Shown here: positions 7,814-16,401 of the stretch, piece after piece | Layout: each line of letters begins with the position of its first letter | Position numbering within the stretch: the first letter of the stretch is position 1 | Source of the DNA: a virus | DNA length: 53,101 nucleotides | Reading direction: 5' to 3' (one strand) | IMG/VR virus record: IMGVR_UViG_3300033155_000965 | Span: 1-53,101 of that record | Made by a program: the position numbers and the translations under genes | The notes under the pieces: generated by a model | Databases searched by the model: none | Seen by the model: the letters and a program-made list of their open reading frames with translations, nothing else | Told to the model about the DNA's origin: nothing

Positions 7814-10800
7814 CTACGGTAGATTTACTACCGAGTCAGTATTCAATACCGCACCTATGGACACTCCCGCCTCACCGAAGATAGCGTCCGTTTCGAACGG
7901 TTCCTTTCCCTTAACCCTCGCTACCGCAACAAGATTGATCGGCGCTACATACTGGATCAGATTACTCAAGCTCGCGCCACCCGCAGTTGTCTCGATAAAC
8001 ACGACGTGTGCATTATCGGTAGGTGTAAGATCCACACCTCCGGTGATATCTCCAATGGTTCCCGAGGCCAACGTGTAAATGTTGGTTACCCGGTCCACTG
8101 AACTATAGATAAAACTTAGATAGTTTCCCGTGTCGTTCGGGTCCAAAATCCTTATGACCCCTGAATCAGGTACGTCATTCGGTGTTGGAGATACCGAGCG
8201 GGTTCCAAGCGCCAGCAAGATTGTCGCGTCTCCCAGCCTATTATTCGGGTTCAATGTTCCGACTGTAAACTCACCGCGCAGGATAGCTCTACTTCCTACT
8301 CCATCAGATCGATATGCCGCTGCCTTAACCCCAGAAGTCAAACCAATAATCGCCAAGGTCTGAAGGTTCGGTGGATCGTAGGTGTCACCAGCATTGTCGA
8401 TAAGCTGGATATTCCTAACATCTGCCGTAGCAAGGTAACCCTTCTCGATGTACACACCCTGAGCGCCCTGAACCAGTGTACCGGCTCTTGCACCCATCTG
8501 AGATGCACCACGCACCTCTGTAAAGGTAGACCATGCCCGCCTGTAGATTCTGCCCTCGGTATAATCGGCATCCGTCAGACCGGCCACATTTACCTGATAA
8601 ACCGATTCCTTCATTAAGATGAACTTCCAGTACTCATACACGGCCTTGACCGCCTGAGCGTTTACCGGGGTTCCAGCAACCGTTCGAGTAATATCACCCG
8701 AAACAACTATCTTGTAGTTCTTGTCGCCCACACCCCCACCGATGTCTTTCGGTGCGCCATCAGCCGCCGCCGCATCACCCCAATCTGCCACCACTGAGGG
8801 GGTAAAAGTTCCACCGGAACCGGCCCCTGTCACAAGGTTTACAGCGTTGAACGGAGTAGCATTTGCCATCTCAACATAAACGTAGGTGTCATCGTACTCC
8901 ATGAAATATCCCTGAGCCCCCGAAGTGGCCTGAGTCAAAAGCTCGCCAAGAACAAGGGCAATCGAGGGGGTCGCAGAGGTGAGACGCTTCTGAACCATCA
9001 TGACCCGAATATCGGTATCGTATCCAGCTACCTCATCAGCGACCGCATTCACGGTACTGGTAGCGCCAGAAACTACTCCGGTGATTGTATCAGTGTTGAC
9101 AAGGTTCGTAGCGCCCTTATTGTTCCAATAAATTGTTCCTGTTCCACCGACCGTAGCCTCAGTAACTACAACCCGTTTCGTAATAACCCCCGCGCCATCA
9201 ACTATGATCGCCTCTTCACCGGCTTCGAAGGTTCCTGTTCCACCACTCTGCGTGGATGAATACTGCGCGGTATTGTTGTTCAAACTATCAGAACCGTTCG
9301 AGATGAATACTGCATTCTGACCACCAGCAGGGGTGTTAACCTGTGCGGAGTCATAGGTACTGAAGTATGGCCGCAAGTGCCATGTCAGCGATCCCGCGTT
9401 GATCAACTGTCCCAGTGCTGGAACGGTCGGGTTGATATATCTCGGATTTGTAGATGTCTTGATTTTCACCAGCGCATCCACATGACCTTCCAACCACCAC
9501 GAGTCCTGAACCTCTTCGTCCTGCTCTAAGAATAGATCCGGCTGCGGAGTCGGGTTCGAAATACTGTAGAAGAATCCATGATCCCCGATAGCGTTGACAA
9601 CTCCCGCTGACTGGTAGTTTCCGATGAGGTTGTTTCCAGCACTATCCTTGAAAGCTCCCTTTTCAATGAACCTGAAAGAAAGGTCCGGGATAAGATAGTC
9701 ATTCAGAATCGTATACAACTGGTCTCGTACATCACCATCAAGGGCCGGTTTGTCATCCAACTGCCCAAGCTCTTGAAATAGCTCAACCGCGTATGTGTAA
9801 AAGGCATTCGCACTTCTCACAAGGTTCAAACTGAGAGTGGGGAAGATACCTCCCTGATTCACTCTCTGTTGTTTCCGTGAACCGTCCGGGATGTTTACCA
9901 GTGCCCCGGTATCCAGATAGAAGTTCTGAGCATTCTCAACCTCTGCAACTTTAAGCCATGTATCATCGGACTGAAGCACTTCGATGTCTGCCGCGTCGTT
10001 CCAGTTTGCTCCTGTCTTTCCAGCAAGTATAAGTTTTCCACTGGCGTCACCGTCGTCGATCACCGCAAGGACACGTCCCTGAATGGTATTGGCAACCGAA
10101 TCCTGTATGACATCCCCTACCGAGAAAACCGAACCGGCAACAAGGTTGTCGTAATACACAACATCTTGAATGTAGAGCGCATTGTTATTGATCCATGCTG
10201 CCGCTGAAACGTCCGAGTCGATCACACGTATGGACCCAAGTAGCGCTGTCCCGAACACTTTCTGAGCGTACCCTTGAGCCCCTGTCACTCCTGTAGTATC
10301 AGATATACGTGCATCGTCCGGTACAATGAGCGTTCCAGCATCATCGTAGTGGATGATCTCACAGTTGTTCGTATCTGTCGCTCCCGGAACTTCAAGAATC
10401 CCAGCAACCTGAGTGGTCCCGAGTTTCACACTATTATCCGTCTCAGTTCCGTCTGCCGCACATACGTTTGTGGCACTGATATCCAGAGTCTCATCATTCA
10501 CAAAACCCGTTGTCAGTGTGTCTCCGTAGAATGTACCATGCCCTGCTACCCCATCAATATTGTACTCGATGAACCGGATCGTCATGATCCCGGTCGCGCC
10601 CGATATCACAGCCCCGATCCTGATCAGGTCCTTTCCAGCTTCGATCACTCCATCAAAATCAAGTGTGCTTAGGACTTCGATGAGTTCGTTGTCCTCGAAT
10701 TGTCCAAGTACGTTGGTGAGGGCCAACACACCGGTAACAATCGGAGTTCCACCGGTTACCGACAAAATCTTTCCAAGCGCCCCGCTGTCTGCTCCCCGAA

Positions 10801-10915
10801 CGTAGTCGCCGACTTCAGGGGCATTCGATGTACCAATATCATAGGTCAGGAGACCGTCGATATGTGATATAACTTTAGCACTGTAATTAAAATCCCAACA
10901 ATCTGATATAGCCAT
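7814..10915 (-). CDS. Very large repetitive structural protein (putative fibre/decoration)
   Basis: The protein has 1033 residues. The first 350 residues contain repeated small beta units with the pattern 'SGAxG-hydrophobic-T/V' (SGALGKILSVTGG, SGATGIMTIRF, TGAQGYAQKVFG), suggesting stacked beta-barrels. The middle (LVRSANAFYTYAVELFQELG, then LDDKPALDGDVRDQLYTI) is more helical. Similar barrels return near residues 610-680 (SGATSTVNAVADEV, SGAQGYFMEYDD). The C-terminal third is beta-rich and ends in SVVNLP, the same last four residues (VNLP) as the 754-residue protein. No catalytic motif is visible. It is likely a multi-domain virion protein; its site on the particle is unknown. Confidence 0.7.
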   Translation of the reverse strand: MAISDCWDFNYSAKVISHIDGLLTYDIGTSNAPEVGDYVRGADSGALGKILSVTGGTPIVTGVLALTNVLGQFEDNELIEVLSTLDFDGVIEAGKDLIRIGAVISGATGIMTIRFIEYNIDGVAGHGTFYGDTLTTGFVNDETLDISATNVCAADGTETDNSVKLGTTQVAGILEVPGATDTNNCEIIHYDDAGTLIVPDDARISDTTGVTGAQGYAQKVFGTALLGSIRVIDSDVSAAAWINNNALYIQDVVYYDNLVAGSVFSVGDVIQDSVANTIQGRVLAVIDDGDASGKLILAGKTGANWNDAADIEVLQSDDTWLKVAEVENAQNFYLDTGALVNIPDGSRKQQRVNQGGIFPTLSLNLVRSANAFYTYAVELFQELGQLDDKPALDGDVRDQLYTILNDYLIPDLSFRFIEKGAFKDSAGNNLIGNYQSAGVVNAIGDHGFFYSISNPTPQPDLFLEQDEEVQDSWWLEGHVDALVKIKTSTNPRYINPTVPALGQLINAGSLTWHLRPYFSTYDSAQVNTPAGGQNAVFISNGSDSLNNNTAQYSSTQSGGTGTFEAGEEAIIVDGAGVITKRVVVTEATVGGTGTIYWNNKGATNLVNTDTITGVVSGATSTVNAVADEVAGYDTDIRVMMVQKRLTSATPSIALVLGELLTQATSGAQGYFMEYDDTYVYVEMANATPFNAVNLVTGAGSGGTFTPSVVADWGDAAAADGAPKDIGGGVGDKNYKIVVSGDITRTVAGTPVNAQAVKAVYEYWKFILMKESVYQVNVAGLTDADYTEGRIYRRAWSTFTEVRGASQMGARAGTLVQGAQGVYIEKGYLATADVRNIQLIDNAGDTYDPPNLQTLAIIGLTSGVKAAAYRSDGVGSRAILRGEFTVGTLNPNNRLGDATILLALGTRSVSPTPNDVPDSGVIRILDPNDTGNYLSFIYSSVDRVTNIYTLASGTIGDITGGVDLTPTDNAHVVFIETTAGGASLSNLIQYVAPINLVAVARVKGKEPFETDAIFGEAGVSIGAVLNTDSVVNLP

Positions 10916-10918
10916 AGT

Positions 10919-11242
10919 TTACTCCTTAAACTCTTTGGGCCACTCGTCTTCAGGTATGCCCCACTGCTTCGCCATCTCTACGAAGGCTTGCTTTTCGTCA
11001 TGGAACGCCTTTATGAGCCTGCCATTACGCATCCAGATAAGATTCCCAGACACGGTATTTACTGTTTTCACAGCGCCGCACAAGCGACATCTGTGACCAT
11101 CTATGAATACACCACAGGAGGGGCATATGGCATTAGCCCGTCCCTCCTCAGTAGATAGATCGGTACTTACTTCAACTTCGACCTCTCCTGAACCGTCCAT
11201 GGCTCGTAAAGTTTCCTTCTTTGTAGTCTTCGTCTTAGCCAT
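10919..11242 (-). CDS. Zinc-ribbon protein
   Basis: The 107-residue protein has a basic, Thr/Lys-rich start (MAKTKTTKKETLRAMDGSGE), an acidic stretch (EVEVEVSTDLSTEEG) and a compact zinc ribbon near residues 40-57 (CPSCGVFIDGHRCRLCGA). The C-terminus is helical and ends in IPEDEWPKEFKE. It sits between the genes for the two largest fibre-like proteins, only a few bases from either. The metal site is clear from the Cys spacing. The function is not, and an assembly chaperone or a small virion component are both possible. Confidence 0.68.
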   Translation of the reverse strand: MAKTKTTKKETLRAMDGSGEVEVEVSTDLSTEEGRANAICPSCGVFIDGHRCRLCGAVKTVNTVSGNLIWMRNGRLIKAFHDEKQAFVEMAKQWGIPEDEWPKEFKE

Positions 11243-11251
11243 AAAACCCTC

Positions 11252-13516
11252 CTATGGTAAATTGACTGACTTATCTCTGATCATCGTAAAGGGAACACTG
11301 AAGGTTCCCGTTATGGTATCACTTGCTGCGTTGAACTTGAAGCCTTTCTTTCTGGCAATCACGCTCACAGCTTGACTTCCTTCATAATTATAGTTGTCCG
11401 TAAAGATGCCGCTCGCGTTCGTGACACCCTCCGTGATCAACACCCCTACATCAGTCTCAATTCTTACATTAACATCGGACACTGCCAACCCTGCTTCGTT
11501 TTTACAGGTCACTGTGAGAGACACCGTATTGACGATTATCACCGCGCCTTGAGGACTGCCCGTAAAGTAATCGCTTCCGGGATTCGATGTTCCCGAAGCG
11601 TTGATTTTCACAATACCGTCCCGGTTGACCTGAAATCGGCAGTCATAGGTTTGTGATCCCCATGTTCCAGTATAGGTATTACACGTCTCGCTTCCTGAAC
11701 CGGCAGCAAGGTACTCAACCTCCAACCTATTGGTAGCATCCCCGCCTGAGTACTCGATAGCTATATGATATTCGGTCGCGGCGACTAAGGTATACTCGTC
11801 CTCGAACTCAAAAGATACATCTGCAAAAGAGGTTAGCAGTGTGGATATATCGAGCGTGTTGCTCGTTGCCAACGCGGTCCCGGTAGGCGCACCACCTGAA
11901 TTGGCGTACAGCTTGCAAACTACATTTCCGGTCGGAGAGTTCTGCTTGCGGATACTCCAAATAGCCCGCGATAGACTTCCCGCCGTTCCTGTGAACTGCT
12001 GGGCTACTCGGGTTATCGAGCCTGAGTAGACATCAACATCCCCATCCTCTGTAGGTTGGTAGGAATCGACCAACGTCGCGTTCGTCGAGTTCTCGATATC
12101 TCCGGTCACCGATCCGGTGAAGACCATATCGTCGTATCCGAAGGTTCCAACAACAGAATGATGAGCGCCTATAGTACACGCAACAAAGGAACAATCCTTT
12201 ACATTGTGCGACGTGGACGCGAGCCGGACCGCTCTGCCCGGTGAATTGATAAACTGGCAGTATTGAACAAGCAAGGTAGATACAAGAATCTCAGCGCAGT
12301 TTTCAAAGGTGGATGAGAGTACCTTCTTGTCTATGTTCTCCACCTGTAGTGTGATTGTCGATAGATTCTGAAATATACAACCTCGAACACCGAACTTATC
12401 GACGTTCGTATCCGAAACATCCAACAACACGCCCACTGATCCTGCGTCTTTGACGGTGAACCCTGAAATACCCCGTCCACCAGTTTCAGTTCCCATATAG
12501 ATTTCGGTCGTACCTGTCCCATTGCCTACGAAATTGAGTTCGTAGAAGTCGGCCGGGAATGCGGTGTCTTTGAAAACCAGAATCTGGGACTCATCCTCAA
12601 AGAACGTGTTATCCGTCCCTACGTTATCCCCGATAATGATCTTCCCTTGAATGAAATAAACTCCCTCTTTTTTTTCTATGATCCCGAACTTCTTGAGGTC
12701 CTCCCCATTGGAGGCATCGGTCATGAAGTCATCAAACGTAGCAGGAGCGCCAGAGGTGCCTTGCTCTAAGGTCAGACCTGTCCCATAGTACATAACATCC
12801 CACCAGCAGTTGATCTTTGAACCAAGAGCGGTAACCGTGAAGGACCAGCCCACATAATCGATATCTTCTGGATGCGGACCTATCGTGTAGGATGCTTCGA
12901 TATTGTCATAGGCCGCATCCACGTGCATGGCAAACGGCACCCATCCACCATCGTAACCCTGATCAGACCCGGCAAGCTCCCACTCCCCGTAGTTGTTGGT
13001 CGTGATCGTAGTAACTGAGTTAGTGGTCCCCGCTCCGGTCCCGGTTGGAATAGCCATCACGGAGCCTGAGACAATCTGTGTGGCACTCTCCACATACCAC
13101 GTATTGGTCCCGTTATCATAGGACAACAGTTGCCCAATCTGAACACCGTCATCAGTGACTTGTTTACCAACGTCAGAGGCCACACAGTTGGTGTATCCCG
13201 CAGAAGATAGCGTGAACCATCTAACCTCGGCCTCGACCCTCATAATGATCCCACCATTGGCCTTGAGGTCAAACTGAGAGGGGGTAGCACCGAGCATCCA
13301 TCCGACAATCAATCCCCCGCTCATATCAGTATGTGTGCCATCACCCGCTGACAGTAAATCGTAGAGATGGACGGAGGTCGTCTTGGATACCTTCTTGGAG
13401 AGCGAACCTGTTCCTTCGACATAGACCTCCTCATCCAGCGTGGGCGAACCACTCCAATCGGTGGTTGCGTCTGCTGCTGAGATTAAGGTCATATTAGGGA
13501 CGACTACGCCTGCCAT
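11252..13516 (-). CDS. Beta-helix fibre-like structural protein with jelly-roll and CarboxypepD-like domains
   Basis: The protein has 754 residues. The N-terminal part is a beta-sandwich (VHLYDLLSAGDGTHTDMSGG). The centre, about residues 270-480, has pectate-lyase-like strand repeats (GCIFQNLSTITLQVE, YCQFINSPGRAVRL). A jelly-roll-like section follows (AQQFTGTAGSLSRAIWSIRK). The C-terminus resembles a carboxypeptidase-regulatory or Ig-like fold (LTVTCKNEAGLAVSDVNVRI) and ends in DKSVNLP. A start ATG at 13516 overlaps the 3' end of the Cys-cluster gene. The fold suggests a surface fibre or decoration protein that may bind cell-surface sugars; no hydrolase residues are obvious. Confidence 0.7.
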   Translation of the reverse strand: MAGVVVPNMTLISAADATTDWSGSPTLDEEVYVEGTGSLSKKVSKTTSVHLYDLLSAGDGTHTDMSGGLIVGWMLGATPSQFDLKANGGIIMRVEAEVRWFTLSSAGYTNCVASDVGKQVTDDGVQIGQLLSYDNGTNTWYVESATQIVSGSVMAIPTGTGAGTTNSVTTITTNNYGEWELAGSDQGYDGGWVPFAMHVDAAYDNIEASYTIGPHPEDIDYVGWSFTVTALGSKINCWWDVMYYGTGLTLEQGTSGAPATFDDFMTDASNGEDLKKFGIIEKKEGVYFIQGKIIIGDNVGTDNTFFEDESQILVFKDTAFPADFYELNFVGNGTGTTEIYMGTETGGRGISGFTVKDAGSVGVLLDVSDTNVDKFGVRGCIFQNLSTITLQVENIDKKVLSSTFENCAEILVSTLLVQYCQFINSPGRAVRLASTSHNVKDCSFVACTIGAHHSVVGTFGYDDMVFTGSVTGDIENSTNATLVDSYQPTEDGDVDVYSGSITRVAQQFTGTAGSLSRAIWSIRKQNSPTGNVVCKLYANSGGAPTGTALATSNTLDISTLLTSFADVSFEFEDEYTLVAATEYHIAIEYSGGDATNRLEVEYLAAGSGSETCNTYTGTWGSQTYDCRFQVNRDGIVKINASGTSNPGSDYFTGSPQGAVIIVNTVSLTVTCKNEAGLAVSDVNVRIETDVGVLITEGVTNASGIFTDNYNYEGSQAVSVIARKKGFKFNAASDTITGTFSVPFTMIRDKSVNLP

Positions 13517-13920
13517 TCAGCCTCCCTCTTCTTTGCAAACTCGGCGATCTCTACACGGTCGTCTCCCCGGCAGTCATAGGACAAGCACGAGGCTGGTGGG
13601 TTCGGCCATACAGAACATTTCCCATCGATATGATAAGGACACCCTTTATGGGGATCGACCGCCAAGGTAGCGAGATGAGTAGGCCGACCTGTTTTCTCTT
13701 TGAGCCAGTCAGGTGTATCGATATAGTGCATCTTGAACTTTCGGTTCAGGAACTCATCTCGATTCATGACGGGGAATAGACTCCCTTTGCAACACGGAGC
13801 CTCACACCCTTCACACATGGATGGTTGACGCGGACCTTGCTCTATGGTCGCTACTTTGAGTTTGTCGCCGTTAGCGGCTATCGTGATGTTCCACACTTGA
13901 ACAAGGTGTTTATCTTCCAT
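13504..13920 (-). CDS. YkgJ-type Cys-cluster (putative metal/Fe-S binding) protein
   Basis: The 138-residue protein has the eight-Cys signature of the YkgJ/UPF0153 family. It has MCEGCEAPCCKGS near residues 35-47 (CxxCxxxCC), then GCPYHIDGKCSVWPNPPASC and LSYDCRG near residues 93-118. Members of this family bind zinc or an iron-sulfur cluster; their cellular role is mostly unknown. The N-terminus (LVQVWNITIAANGDKLKVAT) resembles no other gene here. It overlaps the start of the 754-residue fibre gene by 13 bases, so its expression is tied to the structural genes. A maturation role for a virion protein is speculation. Confidence 0.72.
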   Translation of the reverse strand: MEDKHLVQVWNITIAANGDKLKVATIEQGPRQPSMCEGCEAPCCKGSLFPVMNRDEFLNRKFKMHYIDTPDWLKEKTGRPTHLATLAVDPHKGCPYHIDGKCSVWPNPPASCLSYDCRGDDRVEIAEFAKKREAEWQA

Positions 13921-13929
13921 CCTGTTTTC

Positions 13930-14706
13930 CTACGGTATCTGATCAAGTGTCAGATACGCAATTCCACCCGACGGGGCAGCTATAAGTTCAACCTCATGTA
14001 CTGCCATCCGTACTTCAATCTGCTCCGTCAACCTTGAAGCCGCAGTAACTATAACGAACGTGGTGTTATTCAACCTCACAGAGTATGAGCCCTCTGTGGT
14101 CCCTGTTACAATAATACTAACTACGGGAGCGGGAACACCTTCGATCACACCCCCACTGCTAACTTCAAGCAACTCAATAACACCGTCGGCATTTCTTCTT
14201 ACAAATATCACGTTATACTTTGCATAAAACGCCGCGTTGTAACTATCCAAAGCCGTAGTGGGTACACCATACGGATCAGGAAGAGAACTTTGACCGGTCA
14301 GAGTTACACGTCTAAGGCCACCCGTGGTAGCCTCATCATAATTGTTAGTAGCAGCACATTGAACTACTATCCAATAAGTAGCTCCGGCAACTAATGGAAA
14401 AGCTGCGATAACAGCAGAGTACCAACCCACCGTATTTAATATCGTTGTACCCCTTCCGATGGCACTTACAATATTTCCGGGTCGATCATTTCCAGAATCA
14501 TGATCATATAGAGCTATTTCAAAATCTTCAGAGGTATTCGACGCCAATGATTGATACCAGCCAAGTTCCTTAATTTCGTTTACACCCGCCGGGGCCGTGA
14601 CCTTTATACCAATGGCGCTGTCACCCAAAGATTCACTTGTTCCAACGGGATCAACTGTAGGCGCAGTTAATACAAACCCCGCATTGGTTCCTGTTACTAT
14701 AGCCAT
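13930..14706 (-). CDS. Beta-sandwich structural protein with duplicated C-terminal domain
   Basis: The 258-residue protein follows GGGGGACGAATAG and ATG. Residues 20-160 form a jelly-roll-like unit (GIKVTAPAGVNEIKELGWYQ, then EDFEIALYDHDSGNDRPGNI) similar to sections of the 754-residue protein. Residues 165-258 are a second domain that is nearly repeated as the entire neighbouring 95-residue protein: both have SYSVRLNNTTFVI and end in GGIAYLTLDQ(I/M)P. This points to duplication or fusion of a small structural module. Likely role: capsid decoration or fibre component. Confidence 0.65.
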   Translation of the reverse strand: MAIVTGTNAGFVLTAPTVDPVGTSESLGDSAIGIKVTAPAGVNEIKELGWYQSLASNTSEDFEIALYDHDSGNDRPGNIVSAIGRGTTILNTVGWYSAVIAAFPLVAGATYWIVVQCAATNNYDEATTGGLRRVTLTGQSSLPDPYGVPTTALDSYNAAFYAKYNVIFVRRNADGVIELLEVSSGGVIEGVPAPVVSIIVTGTTEGSYSVRLNNTTFVIVTAASRLTEQIEVRMAVHEVELIAAPSGGIAYLTLDQIP

Positions 14707-14721
14707 CTATTCGTCCCCCGC

Positions 14722-15009
14722 TTACGGCATCTGATCGAGAGTGAGATATGCAATTCCGCCTGCCGGTACAGCTACAAGTTCAACCTCGTTCACTGACATT
14801 CTAACAAAAATCTGCTTGGTCAACTGAGCCGCCGCCGTGAGTATCACAAACGTGGTATTGTTCAACCGAACAGAATACGATCCCGCTGTAGCCCCGGATA
14901 CAATGATACTTGTTACCGGAGCCGGAATGCCGTCAAGAGGTGTAGCATCACTGTTCGTGGCATTCATCTCAATGATACCGTCTGCCCTTCTTAAAATTGC
15001 TAAAGCCAT
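14722..15009 (-). CDS. Small structural protein, stand-alone copy of neighbour's C-terminal domain
   Basis: The 95-residue protein matches the last 90 or so residues of the 258-residue protein next door. It starts with ILRRADGIIEMNATNSDAT, has SYSVRLNNTTFVILTAAAQL in the middle and ends with GGIAYLTLDQMP. It appears to be a single beta-sandwich domain. A ribosome site (GAGGAGTAACAA) precedes ATG 15009. A separate domain copy beside a two-domain version suggests two forms of one particle-surface subunit. The exact function is unknown. Confidence 0.65.
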   Translation of the reverse strand: MALAILRRADGIIEMNATNSDATPLDGIPAPVTSIIVSGATAGSYSVRLNNTTFVILTAAAQLTKQIFVRMSVNEVELVAVPAGGIAYLTLDQMP

Positions 15010-15029
15010 TTGTTACTCCTCATGCTTAA

Positions 15030-15404
15030 TTATAGCACGTTCCGCCACTCCCAAAGAGTGCCGGTCTTGTCTGCTTCTATCAATAGAACCTTATCCTCAT
15101 CCACGCACCGTAACCCGATGAGCCACACATGACTTCTGCTTGTGGACCCTCCACTTACGGATACCTGAACTGAGGTTCTTTTCCTGTATTCAATTTTAGT
15201 CTTTCCCATCTCGGGGAACTTGATACGACGCCCACCGTGTATGATGAACGTGTTACTCACGCAATCCACATAAATGGAGTTCGCATTCCATAGGAACATG
15301 ATCGACTTGATCTGATCCTTGATAGCGAATAGGTCTTCGAACTTTACTTCGTGAGGGCTGGGTTCATTCTCAACCGACACGATTATTTCCAGTTTATCTT
15401 CCAC
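15030..15404 (-). CDS. Hypothetical protein downstream of the decoration-like genes
   Basis: The 124-residue protein starts at GTG 15404 after AGGAGAAGAGAGAA. The N-terminus (KLEIIVSVENEPSPHEVKFE) leads to a helix (DLFAIKDQIKSIMFLWNAN). A beta region follows (SIYVDCVSNTFIIHGGRRIK), and then a basic segment with a Ser/Gly stretch (VQVSVSGGSTSRSHVW). There are two Cys residues but no metal motif. It follows a short GC hairpin that could attenuate transcription from the upstream gene. I do not recognise the family. Confidence 0.58.
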   Translation of the reverse strand: MEDKLEIIVSVENEPSPHEVKFEDLFAIKDQIKSIMFLWNANSIYVDCVSNTFIIHGGRRIKFPEMGKTKIEYRKRTSVQVSVSGGSTSRSHVWLIGLRCVDEDKVLLIEADKTGTLWEWRNVL

Positions 15405-15432
15405 TTCTCTCTTCTCCTGAGAAAATGCACAA

Positions 15433-15450
15433 ACCCCCGATTAAGGGGGT
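15433..15450 (-). terminator. Short GC hairpin, possible weak terminator/attenuator
   Basis: On the minus strand ACCCCC pairs with GGGGGT across a 6-nt loop, followed by TTGTGCATTTT. It lies between the stop at 15456 and the GTG at 15404. The stem is only 6 bp and the T-run is broken, so partial attenuation is more likely than full termination. Confidence 0.45.
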
Positions 15451-15455
15451 AGCGC

Positions 15456-15989
15456 TTACTGTTCGTCGTACTGGAAAGTGATCGTTTTTTGGTTGAGCCC
15501 TCCTGCGGGAGTGTTCTCGGTCACATCCAGTTGCAGAACTATCCAATCGCTGTACGCCGGGGCCGCAGTGATCTGGCCCGAAAGCCCGCCGCCTATCCCG
15601 ATGTTGGCGCTGGCCGGTTCTACTTCAGGCATGACTTGATCCGCATCTGCCGAGTCCGCTTCAATAGGCCCACCTACAAGGTAGGACGCTGCTGAGTAAC
15701 CCGATATACGTAGATTTGTAGACATGCCCTCTTCTGTTAGCCATCCACCACCGAGATTCGACAACCATATTTTGATGTTGTCCACGATGGTGGACCCACC
15801 CATATCAGACACGAATAACCGGAGCCACTTCTCGAAAGCGTGACCGTCGGCTTGCGCGGTTATAGGGTAAGTTGCAGGGACCAACTCCGAAGAGTCATCG
15901 GACCCCATATTGATATTGTTCGGATCGACCGTTTCTACGGAACCGGCCTGCGGACCATTTGTCTCCGCTATGACGACTGTGGCAGCCAT
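15456..15989 (-). CDS. Putative capsid-associated structural protein
   Basis: The 177-residue protein has an acidic, Ser-rich N-terminal third (GSVETVDPNNINMGSDDSSE). A beta-sandwich-like body follows (AFEKWLRLFVSDMGGSTIVD, then IKIWLSNLGGGW) and the C-terminus is strand-rich (SDWIVLQLDVTENTPAGGLN). No enzyme motif is visible. It comes immediately after the decoration-like gene, four bases from its stop, and probably is part of the capsid shell module. No clear ribosome site precedes ATG 15989, so translation may be coupled to the upstream gene. Confidence 0.62.
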   Translation of the reverse strand: MAATVVIAETNGPQAGSVETVDPNNINMGSDDSSELVPATYPITAQADGHAFEKWLRLFVSDMGGSTIVDNIKIWLSNLGGGWLTEEGMSTNLRISGYSAASYLVGGPIEADSADADQVMPEVEPASANIGIGGGLSGQITAAPAYSDWIVLQLDVTENTPAGGLNQKTITFQYDEQ

Positions 15990-15992
15990 GGG

Positions 15993-16316
15993 TTATTCAG
16001 CCCACGCAAGCCATGTCACGATCAGAGCATCCCCGGAGGTATCAGTTCCGCCTGTATTGTCAATTTCAGCGTCCACTCGGATCAACTGACCCTCATCAGT
16101 ATTCAAAACAAACTCTGCGGTCCTATCTACCAGTGCAGCGGTTGTGGTTGTCACCTCAATAACGCTCACAAGCTGATCGCCCTTCTTGATGTCAGCAACA
16201 GTAAAAATACCTGCGGTGGAACCATCAATAGGTGCCTGACGTACAAAAGGCGTCGGACGCTCAAGCATCTGTCGCCATATTGGAATAGCTCTCTGGATTC
16301 TTTCTTTAAAACTCAT
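15993..16316 (-). CDS. Putative capsid decoration/stabilisation protein
   Basis: The protein has about 107 residues. I choose ATG 16316 because GAGGAG stands five bases upstream; an in-frame start 39 bases earlier lies in the preceding hairpin and lacks such a site. A short helix (SFKERIQRAIPIWRQMLERP) is followed by a small beta-rich domain (GIFTVADIKKGDQLVSVIEV, then AEFVLNTDEGQLIRVDAEID) and a C-terminus ending in SGDALIVTWLAWAE. Size, fold pattern and position right after the major capsid gene fit a head decoration protein. The assignment is by context. Confidence 0.62.
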   Translation of the reverse strand: MSFKERIQRAIPIWRQMLERPTPFVRQAPIDGSTAGIFTVADIKKGDQLVSVIEVTTTTAALVDRTAEFVLNTDEGQLIRVDAEIDNTGGTDTSGDALIVTWLAWAE

Positions 16317-16337
16317 TTCATTTTCTCCTCGATCAAG

Positions 16338-16371
16338 ATAACCGGGAGCCCTCATTGAGGACCCCCGTTAT
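16338..16371 (-). terminator. Hairpin between major capsid and decoration genes
   Basis: On the minus strand ATAACGGGGG pairs with CTCCCGGTTAT (one bulge) around an inner CCTC/GAGG stem and a 3-nt AAT loop. It sits after the capsid stop and before the SD of the next gene. No T-run follows, so it may act as an mRNA stabiliser or processing point that keeps capsid message abundant. Confidence 0.5.
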
Positions 16372-16401
16372 GAATAATCTCAATTCAAAAGGTCAACGAC
16401 C

